From: Arthrobacter alkaliphilus | Lineage (GTDB): Bacteria; Actinomycetota; Actinomycetes; Actinomycetales; Micrococcaceae | Assembly (NCBI RefSeq): GCF_021483235.1 | Contig: NZ_JAKEEC010000009.1 | Span: forward strand, 60,063-124,062 | Direction of reading: 5' to 3' | Length of the DNA: 64,000 nucleotides | Part shown: positions 7,966 to 16,566 of the stretch, one piece after another | Position numbering within the stretch: the stretch's first letter is position 1 | Layout: each line of letters starts with the position of its first letter | Notes under the pieces: model-generated | Told to the model about the DNA's origin: nothing | The model's input: the letters and a program-made list of their open reading frames with translations, nothing else | The model's database searches: none | Program-made: the position numbers and the translations under genes

Positions 7966-8967
7966 ATGATCTCCGAGATTGACCTTGAAATCATCAATGC
8001 GCTGCAGATCAGCCCGCGCGCCGACTGAAGCAGGGTGGGGCATGCCCTCGGCTTGTCCGGCCCTACTGTGGCGCGCCGGTGGGCCGCCCTCGCAGAGCAG
8101 GGGCTGGCGTGGATCACGCCGGCCCCGGGGCCGCGCTACCTCAGCGCGGGCTGGTCGGCGTTCATCAGCCTGTCTTCGCTTCCGAGCGAACACGAAGCCC
8201 TCGTCCGGAAGCTTTGCTCAGAGCCGGCCTTCGGCACGGTGTCGCTCGTGTCAGGTTCACACGACCTCTTCGTGGACTGTTTCGCTTCAAGCCACGAAGA
8301 GTTGATGGAGATCGTTACGGGCTCATTTGCCGGACTTCCGGGCGTCACCCACCGGGAGGTCGTCTTCGTCACGAAGCTCTACCGGCAGGCGTCCGATTGG
8401 CGGAGCGGGACCTTGGAGCCGGCGCGTGCCAGGCTCATGTCCGCGGAGCCGCTGCCCGCCCCGGAAGCCTACGCCCCCGACCATCTCGACGCGTCGCTGC
8501 TGGCGGAACTGGCCCGTGACGGGCGCGCCAGCTGGGCGGAATTGGGCGCCGCCTGTGGCGTCTCTCCCCAAACCGCACGACGGCGGGTGGAGCGGTTCCT
8601 GGGGTCCGGCTACATGACGCTGAGGTGCGATACATCCGCCTCGGCCCAGCAAGGACTGAGGGAAGTGAGCCTGATCCTGAACGTGCCCGCCCACCACGTG
8701 GACGCCGTCGGACGCTATTTCGCCGCCTTGCCGAATTGCAGGCTCAGCGCGCAAGTCCTTGGTGCCCAGAACCTGCTGGTCACGTTGTGGGTGCGCGACT
8801 ACCTCGAAGTCCAGGGCCACGAGCGGGAACTCGCGGAGCGGGCCCCGGGGAGTGTCGTGATTTCCCGGCAGGCTGTGGTGCGGATCTACAAACGACTCGG
8901 CCATGTGCTCGACGGGTCCGGGCGCAACCTCAGCGTTGTCCCCTTGCCGCTGTGGAGGGAGGCGTAA
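7966..8967 (+). pseudogene. Lrp/AsnC-family regulator with in-frame TGA in its first helix-turn-helix
   Basis: A two-unit Lrp/AsnC-type regulator. The natural start appears to be the ATG at 7966: the first 20 codons read MISEIDLEIINALQISPRAD, a typical Lrp opening. Then TGA stands at 8026-8028 where Trp (TGG) is expected, and the frame continues as SRVGHALGLSGPTVARRW, the rest of the DNA-binding motif. After it come a ligand-binding domain, a second helix-turn-helix (LARDGRASWAELGAACGVS) and a second sensing domain, to 8967. A restart at GTG 8035 would give a 310-residue protein lacking the first helix. So the gene is either inactivated, expressed in shortened form, or the base is a sequencing error. 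Its likely target is the divergent MFS/M20 operon. Confidence 0.75.
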
Positions 8968-9047
8968 CCCCCAGGATCGCGCGTGTCTGGAAACCCAGAC
9001 GGCAACCCGAACAATGTCCGTGCGCTCCCGCGACTGCCCGCGTTTAG

Positions 9048-9063
9048 TTGATAGTGCTATCAA
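9048..9063. promoter_or_regulatory. Palindromic operator upstream of the decarboxylase
   Basis: TTGATAG-TG-CTATCAA, perfect 7-bp arms around 2 bases, ending 20 bases before the GTG start of the decarboxylase gene and just before its ribosome site. The size and symmetry are those of a site for a dimeric repressor. No candidate regulator gene with a matching copy of the site is seen nearby. Confidence 0.55.
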
Positions 9064-9083
9064 TCCATGACAAAGGAGTCATC

Positions 9084-11882
9084 GTGGCACGCGCCGATTT
9101 CGCGACAGTGCAGTCAGCCCCATTTCCTCCCGCTCCAGCCGCACTTGCCGGTGGCAAGGGGTCCGGTTCGGCGGCTAGGCCGAACGCCGACGACGATAGC
9201 GAGGCTGGCGGCGAGGTCCCCAGCAGCGCCTGGCGGGTGCGTGCCGACGCTTGGGAGTTCCTTGGCTACGCAGTCAAACAGCTCTCTGCCGCTCCACCCC
9301 TCGCAGGCAGGACGCCGCGGGAACTGCCACGGGATGTCCGAAGGTTGTTGCCACTACTGGAATCCCTCGAGATGTATTGGTCGTCTCCGGGGCAGCAGTT
9401 TGTCATGGAATTGCGGCGACTTTTGGAAGCTGGGGCATTTCTCGAGGCGCTAAGCCTGATCGAACCGGTCGCGCGACGGGTTGCCGGCCACCATCAGCAT
9501 GTCCAGGAACCTGCAGCGGACCCCGAACGCGAAACGGAACGGCAGGAAGAACCGGTCGAATCGCGCAAGCGGTTCGAGGTCCTCGTGATCGACGACGTCT
9601 CCAGCGCCGACCGTGAAGCCCTTCAAACAGAACTGCACAGCCAGCGCCGCCCGGCCGACGCCTACCATTACGAACTCGTGTTCGTGCCGAGCTTCGAGGA
9701 CGCCATCGTAGCCGTCCTGCTCAACCCGGACATCCAGGCGTGCGTGCTGCGGCCAGGATTTGTCCCCAACAGCAGGCAGCGCCTGGGCCGGGACGTGCGC
9801 AATTTCCTGGACAGGTTCCTGGGGAAGCCGCTCCCCCAGCGACCCTTGGACCGCATCCTGGGCTTGGCGGAGAAGCTGGGCCAACTCCGCCCGGAGCTTG
9901 ATCTCTACCTGGTGGCGGGCGTGGGGATCGAAGAACTAGCCGGTTCCTTGACCCGCCAATTCCGCCGCATTTTCCGCCGGCAGGATGGACTGGAGCTCCA
10001 TTTGTCCTTGCTGGCCGGCATCGCCGAGCGATATGAGGCGCCGTTCTTCCACGCGGTCCAGCAATACAGCCGCAAACCCGCCGGCGTTTTCCATGCCCTT
10101 CCGGTGTCCAGGGGCGGATCGGTCATCCATTCGAAGTGGATCAACGATATGGGCGAGTTCTACGGCCTCAACCTGCTGCTTGCCGAAACCTCCGCCACAT
10201 CCGGCGGGCTGGATTCACTCCTGGATCCGCATGGTTCCCTCAAGAAGGCCCAGAAACTGGCAGCACGGGCGTTCGGCGCCCAGAAGTCGCTCTTCGTCAC
10301 CAATGGAACGTCGACGGCCAACAAGATCGTGCACCAATCGATCCTGGCTCCCGGCGACGTGGTCCTGGTGGACCGGAACTGCCATAAATCGCACCACTAC
10401 GCCCTCATGCTCGCCGCCGCGCAGGTGTCGTATTTGGACGCCTACCCCTTGAACGATTTCTCCTTCTACGGCGCGGTTCCGTTGGAAAGTATCAAACGGA
10501 TGCTCCTGGATTACCGCCGGGCAGGCAGGCTGCACGAGGTCAAAATGCTCGCCCTCACCAACTGCACGTTCGACGGAATCGTGTACGACGTTGAACGGGT
10601 CATGGAAGAGTGCCTCGCCATCAAACCGGATTTGGTCTTCCTGTGGGACGAGGCCTGGTTCGCGTTCGCGGGCTTCCACCACATCTACCGCCGCCGGACA
10701 GCCATGGCTTCCGCCCGGGCACTCGAGGCGAAGTTCGCCGATCCGGCCTATGCGAGGCGCCATGCCGAGCAAATGCAGGGGTTCCCGGGTTCCGGCGTCG
10801 GGCATGTCAGCGATGAGCTGCTCTTGAAGACCCGGCTGCTGCCCGATCCGACGAAGGCCCGTGTGAGGGTGTACTCGACGCAGTCGACCCACAAAACCCT
10901 CACGTCGCTCCGGCAGGGATCCATGATCCACATCCATGACCAGGACTTCGGTCAGTTGAACGCGGAGAGCTTCCACGAAGCGTACATGACCCACACCTCC
11001 ACCTCGCCCAACTACCAGATCCTTGCTTCCTTGGACATGGGCCGGCGGCAGGTGGAGTTCGAAGGGTACGAACTCGTGCAACGCCAGGCCGACCTCGCAG
11101 TCAGCATCGCGAACGCAGTGGCGAGGCACCCGCTGCTGAAGAAGTACTTCCGGATCCTCGGCACGCGGGACCTCATACCCTCGCAGTACCGCGAAACCAA
11201 CCGGCAAATGCCGCTCCGCGACGGGCTGGGAGCCATGGCGGAAGCATGGGAACGGGACGAATTCGTTGTTGATCCGAGCCGTTTGACCTTGCATATCGGC
11301 CTCACGGGCGTGGATGGCGATACATTCAAGCACGACTTCCTGATGGACAAGTACGGGATCCAGGTCAATAAGACGTCAAGGAACAGCGTTCTCTTCATGA
11401 CCAACATCGGCACCTCCCGAAGTGCCGTTGCCTACCTCGTGGAGGTCCTGGTCAAGCTGGCCGAGACTTTCGAAGACGAACAATCGGGCCTGAGTGGCTT
11501 GGGGCTGCGAGCCCACCAGGCGCGCGTCGAGGCACTTACCAGCACGCCGCCTCCGCTGCCCGATTTCAGCCGGTTCGCCGATCGCTTCCGGGTGGATGCA
11601 CAGACGCCGGACGGCAACATGCGTGACGCCTATTTTGAGAGCTACAAGCCCGGCGCCTGTGAATACTTCAGCGCCGCCGAACTCGCCCGCAGGGTGGCTG
11701 CCGGCGAGGAGATGGTGTCTGCCTCTTTCGTCACCCCTTACCCGCCCGGCTTCCCGGTCTTGGTTCCCGGGCAAGTGATCACTGCCGAGATCCTTGCCTT
11801 CATGTCCGCGTTGGACACACGGGAAATCCATGGATTCAATCCAGAGCTGGGGTTCAGGGTTTTGACGGGCAAGCCCTCGTGA
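9084..11882 (+). CDS. Orn/Lys/Arg decarboxylase family PLP enzyme
   Basis: A 932-residue fold-type I PLP enzyme of the Orn/Lys/Arg decarboxylase major domain family (PF01276), which removes CO2 from basic amino acids. Residues about 160-300 form the receiver-like wing domain (start KRFEVLVIDD). The PLP domain follows: SLFVTNGTSTANKIVHQ binds phosphate, LVFLWDEAWFAFAGFH the cofactor ring, and YSTQSTHKTLTSLRQGSM holds the Schiff-base lysine, K604. The C-terminal domain is also present. The first 160 residues are not recognised. The start is GTG 9084, with AAAGGAG at 9072-9078; an open frame back to TTG 9048 would run through the operator palindrome. It stands alone, not beside an antiporter, so a role in acid resistance is unproven; polyamine synthesis is equally possible. 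Confidence 0.88.
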   Translation: MARADFATVQSAPFPPAPAALAGGKGSGSAARPNADDDSEAGGEVPSSAWRVRADAWEFLGYAVKQLSAAPPLAGRTPRELPRDVRRLLPLLESLEMYWSSPGQQFVMELRRLLEAGAFLEALSLIEPVARRVAGHHQHVQEPAADPERETERQEEPVESRKRFEVLVIDDVSSADREALQTELHSQRRPADAYHYELVFVPSFEDAIVAVLLNPDIQACVLRPGFVPNSRQRLGRDVRNFLDRFLGKPLPQRPLDRILGLAEKLGQLRPELDLYLVAGVGIEELAGSLTRQFRRIFRRQDGLELHLSLLAGIAERYEAPFFHAVQQYSRKPAGVFHALPVSRGGSVIHSKWINDMGEFYGLNLLLAETSATSGGLDSLLDPHGSLKKAQKLAARAFGAQKSLFVTNGTSTANKIVHQSILAPGDVVLVDRNCHKSHHYALMLAAAQVSYLDAYPLNDFSFYGAVPLESIKRMLLDYRRAGRLHEVKMLALTNCTFDGIVYDVERVMEECLAIKPDLVFLWDEAWFAFAGFHHIYRRRTAMASARALEAKFADPAYARRHAEQMQGFPGSGVGHVSDELLLKTRLLPDPTKARVRVYSTQSTHKTLTSLRQGSMIHIHDQDFGQLNAESFHEAYMTHTSTSPNYQILASLDMGRRQVEFEGYELVQRQADLAVSIANAVARHPLLKKYFRILGTRDLIPSQYRETNRQMPLRDGLGAMAEAWERDEFVVDPSRLTLHIGLTGVDGDTFKHDFLMDKYGIQVNKTSRNSVLFMTNIGTSRSAVAYLVEVLVKLAETFEDEQSGLSGLGLRAHQARVEALTSTPPPLPDFSRFADRFRVDAQTPDGNMRDAYFESYKPGACEYFSAAELARRVAAGEEMVSASFVTPYPPGFPVLVPGQVITAEILAFMSALDTREIHGFNPELGFRVLTGKPS

Positions 11883-11895
11883 GAGAGCGTCCGCT

Positions 11896-12288
11896 TTAGC
11901 CCAGCGTTACGGCGAGGATGCCGAGCACGACGGCGAGTAACGGCGTCGTGCCTTGAAGAACCGCCGCGCGGAGGTACTTTTTGCCGCTTGCGGCAAGGAC
12001 GACGGCGGCCAGCAGCATGGAGCCGCACGAGCTGAAGACCAAGGTCCAGCCAACCTGCGGGTGCCCGAGCATCACAAAGACAATCCCGACGAGCGCGCCG
12101 ATCGCGAGGAAGAGGTTGTAGAAGCCTTGGTTGTAGGCGAGGGGCTTGGTGGTTTCAGCGTCGGACTGGGTTGCAACGCTGAAACGCTTCCACGTGGCGG
12201 GACGGGTCCAGGTGATGGACTCCATGTTGAAGATGTAGACATGCAGCAAGCCGGCGACGAGGGCAAAAAGGAGGGAGGCCAGGGTCAT
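11896..12288 (-). CDS. DUF1304 family membrane protein
   Basis: A 130-residue membrane protein with four hydrophobic helices, matching the DUF1304 family (PF06993), whose members share the early HVYIFNMESITW segment and the NQGFYNLFLA motif seen here. The function of the family is unknown. It is convergent with the decarboxylase gene, 13 bases apart, and has no partner in its own direction closer than the acid-sugar dehydrogenase 71 bases away. Confidence 0.85.
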   Translation of the reverse strand: MTLASLLFALVAGLLHVYIFNMESITWTRPATWKRFSVATQSDAETTKPLAYNQGFYNLFLAIGALVGIVFVMLGHPQVGWTLVFSSCGSMLLAAVVLAASGKKYLRAAVLQGTTPLLAVVLGILAVTLG

Positions 12289-12359
12289 GTGCTGATCCTA
12301 GCCTTAGGGGCGACGACGGCGGAGCGGGTCCGTCGTCGTCGCACGTTGGGTTGTGGTTG

Positions 12360-13259
12360 TCAGGCTGTGCGCTTGGCGGGCGCTACGACCTTGATGACGG
12401 CGGAATCGTCGGCGGCGGCGAGGCCCTGGGCCTGGCCGAGGAGGTAGAGCTGTTCGGCGGCTGCGGCAACGGGGGCGGCCAGGCCGGCGGCGCGGGTGGC
12501 TTTTCCGACGATGCCCATGTCCTTCACGAAGATGTCGAGCCGGCTGAGGACCTCGGCACCGTCCGCGGTGTAGGCCTCGAGGATGCGGGGCCCGCGGTTG
12601 GACAGCATGAACGAGCCGGCGGCGCCTGCTTCCAGGGCGGCGAGGGTCTTTGCCTGGTCAAGCCCGAGGGCATCGGCGAGGGCCATCGCCTCGGCGGCCG
12701 CGGCGATGTGCACGCCGCACAGCAACTGGTTGACGGTCTTGAGGGCCTGGCCGTCGCCTGGCTTGTCGCCCACGATGCTCAGGGTCGATGCCAGAAGCTC
12801 CAAGACGGGGCGGGCCTTTTCCTGGGCGCCCGGCGTTGCGCCAACGACGATCAAGAGGTCGCCTTCGCCGGCTCGCTTCGGGCCGCCGGAAAGCGGGGCG
12901 TCAACGAGCTCGACGCCGTAGGCGGCCAGCCGCTCAACGGTTGCCGGGATGGCTTCGGTGCCCACAGTGCTGCCAAGAATCACCACCGCGCCCGGCTTGA
13001 GCACCGGGGCCACCCCGTTCTCGCCGAAGAGGACCTCGTCCAGCTGTTCGCCGTTGCGCACGGCAAGGAGCAGGGCGTCGGCGCCTTCCGAAGCTTCACG
13101 CGCGGACGCGAAAGTGCGGATGCCGGCCTCGGCGGCGAGCTTCAGGCGTGGTTCGGCGATGTCGAAGCCGTGGACGGTCAGTCGCGTTCCCAGGCGGGTG
13201 GCCATCGGCAGGCCCATCGCGCCCAGGCCAAGGACGGCTACGGTGTAATTGCTGGTCAT
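12360..13259 (-). CDS. NAD(P)-dependent 3-hydroxyisobutyrate dehydrogenase-type enzyme, probable acid-sugar dehydrogenase
   Basis: A 299-residue beta-hydroxyacid dehydrogenase. The N-terminus has the Rossmann dinucleotide motif GLGAMGLPMA, the middle the substrate signature DAPLSGGPKRAGEGDLLIVVG, and residue K in the segment GQALKTVNQLL is the family's catalytic lysine. GGAG precedes the ATG at 13259. It follows the DUF1537 kinase gene by 17 bases. In the known pathways built on these two families (LtnD/DenD with OtnK), such a dehydrogenase oxidises L-threonate or D-erythronate to the 2-oxo acid. The isomerase OtnI and decarboxylase OtnC are not in the window, so the exact substrate is open. 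Confidence 0.82.
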   Translation of the reverse strand: MTSNYTVAVLGLGAMGLPMATRLGTRLTVHGFDIAEPRLKLAAEAGIRTFASAREASEGADALLLAVRNGEQLDEVLFGENGVAPVLKPGAVVILGSTVGTEAIPATVERLAAYGVELVDAPLSGGPKRAGEGDLLIVVGATPGAQEKARPVLELLASTLSIVGDKPGDGQALKTVNQLLCGVHIAAAAEAMALADALGLDQAKTLAALEAGAAGSFMLSNRGPRILEAYTADGAEVLSRLDIFVKDMGIVGKATRAAGLAAPVAAAAEQLYLLGQAQGLAAADDSAVIKVVAPAKRTA

Positions 13260-13276
13260 GGTGTTCTCCGTGTATG

Positions 13277-14773
13277 TCAGAAGGCGTTGCTGAGCTTGCG
13301 CGTGACCTGCGCGAGGGATTGGTCGTCGCCTACGTTCCCGGCGAAGACGATGTAGGGGATGCCCTTGGCGGGTCCGTCCACCGGTTCCCAAAGCGAGACG
13401 ATCCCCGGCAGCATGGGTCCGCGGACAATCGCGTGGCGGATTTCCAGGCCGTGCGCGGCGACGTCCGAGGACGTGATGCCGCCCTTGGCGATGACGAACC
13501 GCGGCGGGAAGGTCTTCAGGGTGCGGTTCACGACGGCGACGACGGCGGCCGAGACGGTGCGGGCAATCTTCAGGCTCGCGGCGGCGTCGTCGGTCTTGAT
13601 GAGCAGGCGGCTCGTGTGGACGATGACGTCACCAATGTGGAGGGCGCCAACGACGGCGGCAACCACTGTGTCTATGTAATCGGCGGCGTTGTCCCCGAAT
13701 AGCTTTTCGACGTCGATCTCGATGATGCGCGCCGAGCCGTGCTCGGCGCGGAGGACGTTGAGCTGGCGGGTGGTGAGCCCGACGTGGGAGCCCACGACGA
13801 TCAGGCCGCCGGCTGTGGAGGGAGTGTTGCCTTCATACGCTTCCTCGGAAGTCAGCGCAGCGCGGATTTCCTGGCCGATCCGGCCGCGGACGAATGGCGG
13901 ACCCACCCGGTAGAGCAGCTTCTTGCCGCGGCGTTCGGCTTCTTCCAGTCCGAGGGCCAGGGCGCGTAAGTCGTTCTCGGTCACGATGTCGGCGACGATC
14001 GGCGTGGAGTCCGTGGCGGGTTCGATGGCGTCGGCGATCGCCTTCGCGGACAATGCCGGGTCCCCGAGGCCGCCGGCGGCGGAACCGGCGCGGATGATGT
14101 TCAAGTCCAGGACAATCACCTCGCCGGCAGTGAATCGGCCCTGGGACTTCTCCTCCACATACCTGGCCAGTTCGGAGTTGGCGAAGCCGAAGCTTGCGTC
14201 CTTGGCGAACTCGGTCTCGGAAACCGGGGTGAGCTCGCCGGCGTCGTCCCCGCTGCCGCGCATGTAATGCACGCCGCCGATGGTGACCCGCCCGGCGTCG
14301 GGGAACGCGGGAACAATCACGACGCCGTCCGTCGCCTCGCCGCTTTCGGCGGCCACGGTGGCGGCGATGACATCCGGTTCGAGCGGGTAGTGTCCGCGGA
14401 GGGTGGAGTCGGAACGGCTCACGAATCCCAAGCGCAGCTTCCCGTCTGCGGCCGCGAGGGCGTTGCGCACAACTTCCTCGTTGCGGGCGGCAGCCTCAGC
14501 CGGGTCCAGGCTGCGGGTGTTGGTCAGCACGTAGACGGCGGGCTGGGACTGGCTTTCCTCGATGTGCGCGAATGCCCAGGTGAAGTCTGCGACCTCCCAG
14601 CGCGTCAGGACCGGCAGGTCGGCGACGGACTGGGTTCCCGTGGGGTCGTCGTCGAGGACCACGAAGACGCGGGGCAAGCTTGCGGAAGATGCGGCAACGG
14701 CATCGGCAACCAGTTGAGCGGGGATCTGGACTTCAGCCGGGAAGGCGGCCAGAACATCGGCTTCAAGGGTCAC
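13277..14773 (-). CDS. Four-carbon acid sugar kinase (DUF1537 family)
   Basis: A 498-residue kinase of the DUF1537 family, shown in earlier work to phosphorylate four-carbon acid sugars such as 3-oxo-tetronate or D-threonate. The N-terminal part has the signature VLDDDPTGTQ and the segment VSRSDSTLRGHYP; the C-terminal part has the nucleotide-binding motif FVIAKGGITSSDVA and a late GPMLPGIVSLW phrase. The start is set at GTG 14773, because GGAG stands 6 bases upstream; an ATG at 14785 has no good site, and an ATG at 14818 lies inside the operator. The gene is read divergently from the GntR regulator, with one operator copy about 33 bases ahead of it, and is followed by the dehydrogenase. Confidence 0.87.
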   Translation of the reverse strand: MTLEADVLAAFPAEVQIPAQLVADAVAASSASLPRVFVVLDDDPTGTQSVADLPVLTRWEVADFTWAFAHIEESQSQPAVYVLTNTRSLDPAEAAARNEEVVRNALAAADGKLRLGFVSRSDSTLRGHYPLEPDVIAATVAAESGEATDGVVIVPAFPDAGRVTIGGVHYMRGSGDDAGELTPVSETEFAKDASFGFANSELARYVEEKSQGRFTAGEVIVLDLNIIRAGSAAGGLGDPALSAKAIADAIEPATDSTPIVADIVTENDLRALALGLEEAERRGKKLLYRVGPPFVRGRIGQEIRAALTSEEAYEGNTPSTAGGLIVVGSHVGLTTRQLNVLRAEHGSARIIEIDVEKLFGDNAADYIDTVVAAVVGALHIGDVIVHTSRLLIKTDDAAASLKIARTVSAAVVAVVNRTLKTFPPRFVIAKGGITSSDVAAHGLEIRHAIVRGPMLPGIVSLWEPVDGPAKGIPYIVFAGNVGDDQSLAQVTRKLSNAF

Positions 14774-14805
14774 TGTGCACTCCATCGTGGTTCGGGATAA
14801 ATGTA

Positions 14806-14820
14806 AGATGTCAGACATCT
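14806..14820. promoter_or_regulatory. GntR-type operator, copy 1 (acid-sugar kinase side)
   Basis: AGATGTCAGACATCT, a perfect 15-bp palindrome (7-bp arms around A), inside the leader of the acid-sugar kinase gene. An identical copy, with four more matching bases on its left (GTA then A), stands in front of the GntR regulator 117 bases away. Identical palindromes at both ends of a divergent promoter region are the usual sign of autoregulation plus control of the pathway by the neighbouring FCD-GntR protein. Confidence 0.8.
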
Positions 14821-14922
14821 AAATATTTGTAGGTAGTTTGGCACATGCGCCTTCGCTTGAGCAAATGTGGGTTCCGTGGCGCTCGGCGAGTTTTGGCGCG
14901 AGAGCAGCCAAGCGCCAGCGTA

Positions 14923-14937
14923 AGATGTCAGACATCT
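14923..14937. promoter_or_regulatory. GntR-type operator, copy 2 (regulator side)
   Basis: The second exact copy of AGATGTCAGACATCT, ending 14 bases before the ATG of the GntR gene at 14952, just upstream of its ribosome site. Repressor bound here would block its own transcription. Confidence 0.8.
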
Positions 14938-14951
14938 AGGAACGGAGCACC

Positions 14952-15653
14952 ATGGCACGCAAGTCGCTGGTCGGCGTCGTCGCTGACGAGCTGCTGGACC
15001 GCATCGTCGCGGGCGAATTTCCGCCGGGTACGGTGGTCCCCGGCGAGCTCGAACTGAGCGCCAAGCACGAAGTCAGCCGCATGACGGTCCGCGAGGCCAT
15101 GAAGACGCTCGAGGCCCAGCGCATCCTTAGCGTGGAACGTGGGCGTGGAACGTTCGTCAACCCGCTGAACCGATGGGCCTCGCTCGAAGCAGTGCTGCGT
15201 GCAGCTTCGGAAGGAGAGAACGACACAGCGGCAGCCGTCCAGCTCATCGAGCTGCGCCGCATGCTCGAGACCGGCGCGTGCGAACTCGCCGCATCACGGG
15301 TCTCCCCCGAAGAAATCGACCAGCTGCAGGCCCACGTGTCCGCCATGGAAGACGCCCACGAGTCGAATGACCTCGGCGCGTTCGTCGCAGCCGACCTCGC
15401 GTTCCACGATGTCATCCTGCACGCTTCCGGCAACGTTTTTGTTGCCGTGCTCTTCGAACCCCTGCACCGCGTCCTCGAAACCCGGCGCACCCAGACCTCG
15501 AAAATCCCCGACATCCAGAAGCACGCGATCGGGCACCACCGGGACATCCTGGAAGCCTTAGAGGCCCGCGACCCCAACCGCGCCCGTGCGGCCATGGACG
15601 CGCACATGCAGCAGACCCTGGACGATCTCAGGACCTACGTCCTGGACGCCTAG
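14952..15653 (+). CDS. FadR/GntR-family transcriptional regulator with FCD domain
   Basis: A 233-residue GntR protein. Residues about 5-72 are the winged helix-turn-helix (VVPGELELSAKHEVSRMTVR, then RGRGTFV), and about 95-225 the all-helical FCD ligand domain with the metal-binding pattern DLAFHDVILHASGN and GHHRDIL. GGAG precedes the ATG. It diverges from the four-carbon acid-sugar kinase and dehydrogenase genes, and two identical operators flank the promoter region, so it is very likely the sensor of an acid sugar or its breakdown product that derepresses the pathway. Confidence 0.9.
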   Translation: MARKSLVGVVADELLDRIVAGEFPPGTVVPGELELSAKHEVSRMTVREAMKTLEAQRILSVERGRGTFVNPLNRWASLEAVLRAASEGENDTAAAVQLIELRRMLETGACELAASRVSPEEIDQLQAHVSAMEDAHESNDLGAFVAADLAFHDVILHASGNVFVAVLFEPLHRVLETRRTQTSKIPDIQKHAIGHHRDILEALEARDPNRARAAMDAHMQQTLDDLRTYVLDA

Positions 15654-15671
15654 CCTCCGGGCTTCCAGGAT

Positions 15672-15890
15672 CCCCGGTCACCTCCAGAGCCCTCCCCCCG
15701 ACGCCCGGTCACATCCAGAGCCCTCCCCCCCGACGCCCGGTCAGATCTAGGGCCCTTTCCCCCGACGCCCGGTCAGATCTCGGGCCCTTTCCCCCAACGC
15801 CCGGTCAGATCATCTGACCGGGCGTTCCGCCGTTTGGCGTCATAGGTGACCGGGGGTCTGTCGAAAAAGGCGCAAAGGTGACCGGGGGTC
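15672..15890. repeat. 32-bp-period tandem array, head-to-head, ACGCCCGGTCA core (array 1)
   Basis: The core CCGGTCA starts at 15674, 15705, 15737, 15769 and 15801 (spacings 31, 32, 32, 32), mostly within ACGCCCGGTCA. Then the orientation flips: TGACCGG starts at 15814, 15847 and 15879 (33, 32). At the junction the two orientations form a perfect hairpin from 15796 to 15826 (AACGCCCGGTCAGA on the left). The sequence between cores is similar within the array and GC-rich. The array fills most of the 340 bases between the GntR gene and dodecin; I see no gene here. It belongs to the same family as the arrays at 25079 and 26290. Confidence 0.85.
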
Positions 15891-15993
15891 GGGAGGGAGC
15901 ACCCCTAGTCCCCCGGCCGTGCGTCGGCTAGTCTGCTTTCACGGCCTGCCAGGCCCGCAGTTCAGGCATCAAGGACGATCATGAGGAGCAAGA

Positions 15994-16203
15994 ATGGCTG
16001 ACCACACATATAGCGTCTCCGAAATTGTCGGAACCTCGTCCGAGGGCGTCGACGCCGCCATCAGGAACGGGATCGCGGCTGCTAGCCAGACTCTTCGGAA
16101 CCTCGACTGGTTCGAAGTCAAGGAAATCCGCGGCCACCTCAGCGAGGGCGCCGTTGCCGACTGGCAGGTAACCATCAAGCTCGGCTTCCGCCTCGAGCGT
16201 TAG
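15994..16203 (+). CDS. Dodecin family flavin-binding protein
   Basis: A 69-residue protein of the dodecin family (PF07311), which forms a hollow dodecamer that stores or buffers FMN/riboflavin or CoA. The opening HTYSVSEIVGTSSEGVDAAI and the segment LDWFEVKEIRG, with the tryptophan that stacks on flavin, are diagnostic, as is the final VTIKLGFRLE strand. AGGAG is placed well before the ATG. It is a single gene, followed by a long hairpin. Confidence 0.95.
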   Translation: MADHTYSVSEIVGTSSEGVDAAIRNGIAAASQTLRNLDWFEVKEIRGHLSEGAVADWQVTIKLGFRLER

Positions 16204-16234
16204 GAAGCCAGCGCAAACAACCCTCAACACGCGC

Positions 16235-16274
16235 GATGGCCGCCACCCTTTCTGTGGAAAGGCTGGCGGCCATC
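16235..16274. terminator. Bidirectional hairpin between dodecin and a small minus-strand gene
   Basis: GATGGCCGCC (16235-16244) pairs with GGCGGCCATC (16265-16274), and the inner CCTTTC/GAAAGG extends the stem around a TGTG loop. It lies between the convergent ends of the dodecin gene and the gene ending at 16291, so it can serve both. Confidence 0.7.
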
Positions 16275-16290
16275 AGTTGCGAGGCTGGAC

Positions 16291-16566
16291 TCACCCGCGG
16301 GTCCAGACTTGGACGGGGTCACCGCCACAGAGGAGTCGCCGGCCACGCCCGGCGAAATCGATCCACAGAAGTTCGTGGTCGGAAGAAACGTCGTCCACAA
16401 TGCCGGCATCGAAACCCCGTTTGTCCTCGTGGATCCAGACAGTTTCGCCCGGGCTGAGCTCGGACCATTTCGACGGCGGCAGGCGGAGCACCGCCCCAGC
16501 CGGCTGTTGGTCCGACGTCGTAAAGTGGCTTGGGGCCCACGCTCCGCCCAAGGTTTTGGGACGCAT
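16291..16566 (-). CDS. Small hypothetical protein
   Basis: A 91-residue protein of unknown function. The last 55 residues (from SPGETVWIHEDKRGFDAGIV onward) read like a small beta-barrel, perhaps SH3- or KOW-like, but I do not recognise a family. The ATG at 16566 shares a base with the stop of the upstream small gene (TGATG), which supports both as real and co-translated; a TTG one codon earlier is less likely. Confidence 0.5.
   Translation of the reverse strand: MRPKTLGGAWAPSHFTTSDQQPAGAVLRLPPSKWSELSPGETVWIHEDKRGFDAGIVDDVSSDHELLWIDFAGRGRRLLCGGDPVQVWTRG

Noticed and set aside
5208..8117. One 969-residue protein on the minus strand
   Set aside because: Its first 566 codons are the shadow of the MFS transporter gene in another frame; the true M20 gene starts at 6419.
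9067..9453. Plus-strand frame starting at ATG 9067
   Set aside because: The ribosome site AAAGGAG is placed for GTG 9084 in another frame, which carries the decarboxylase motifs.
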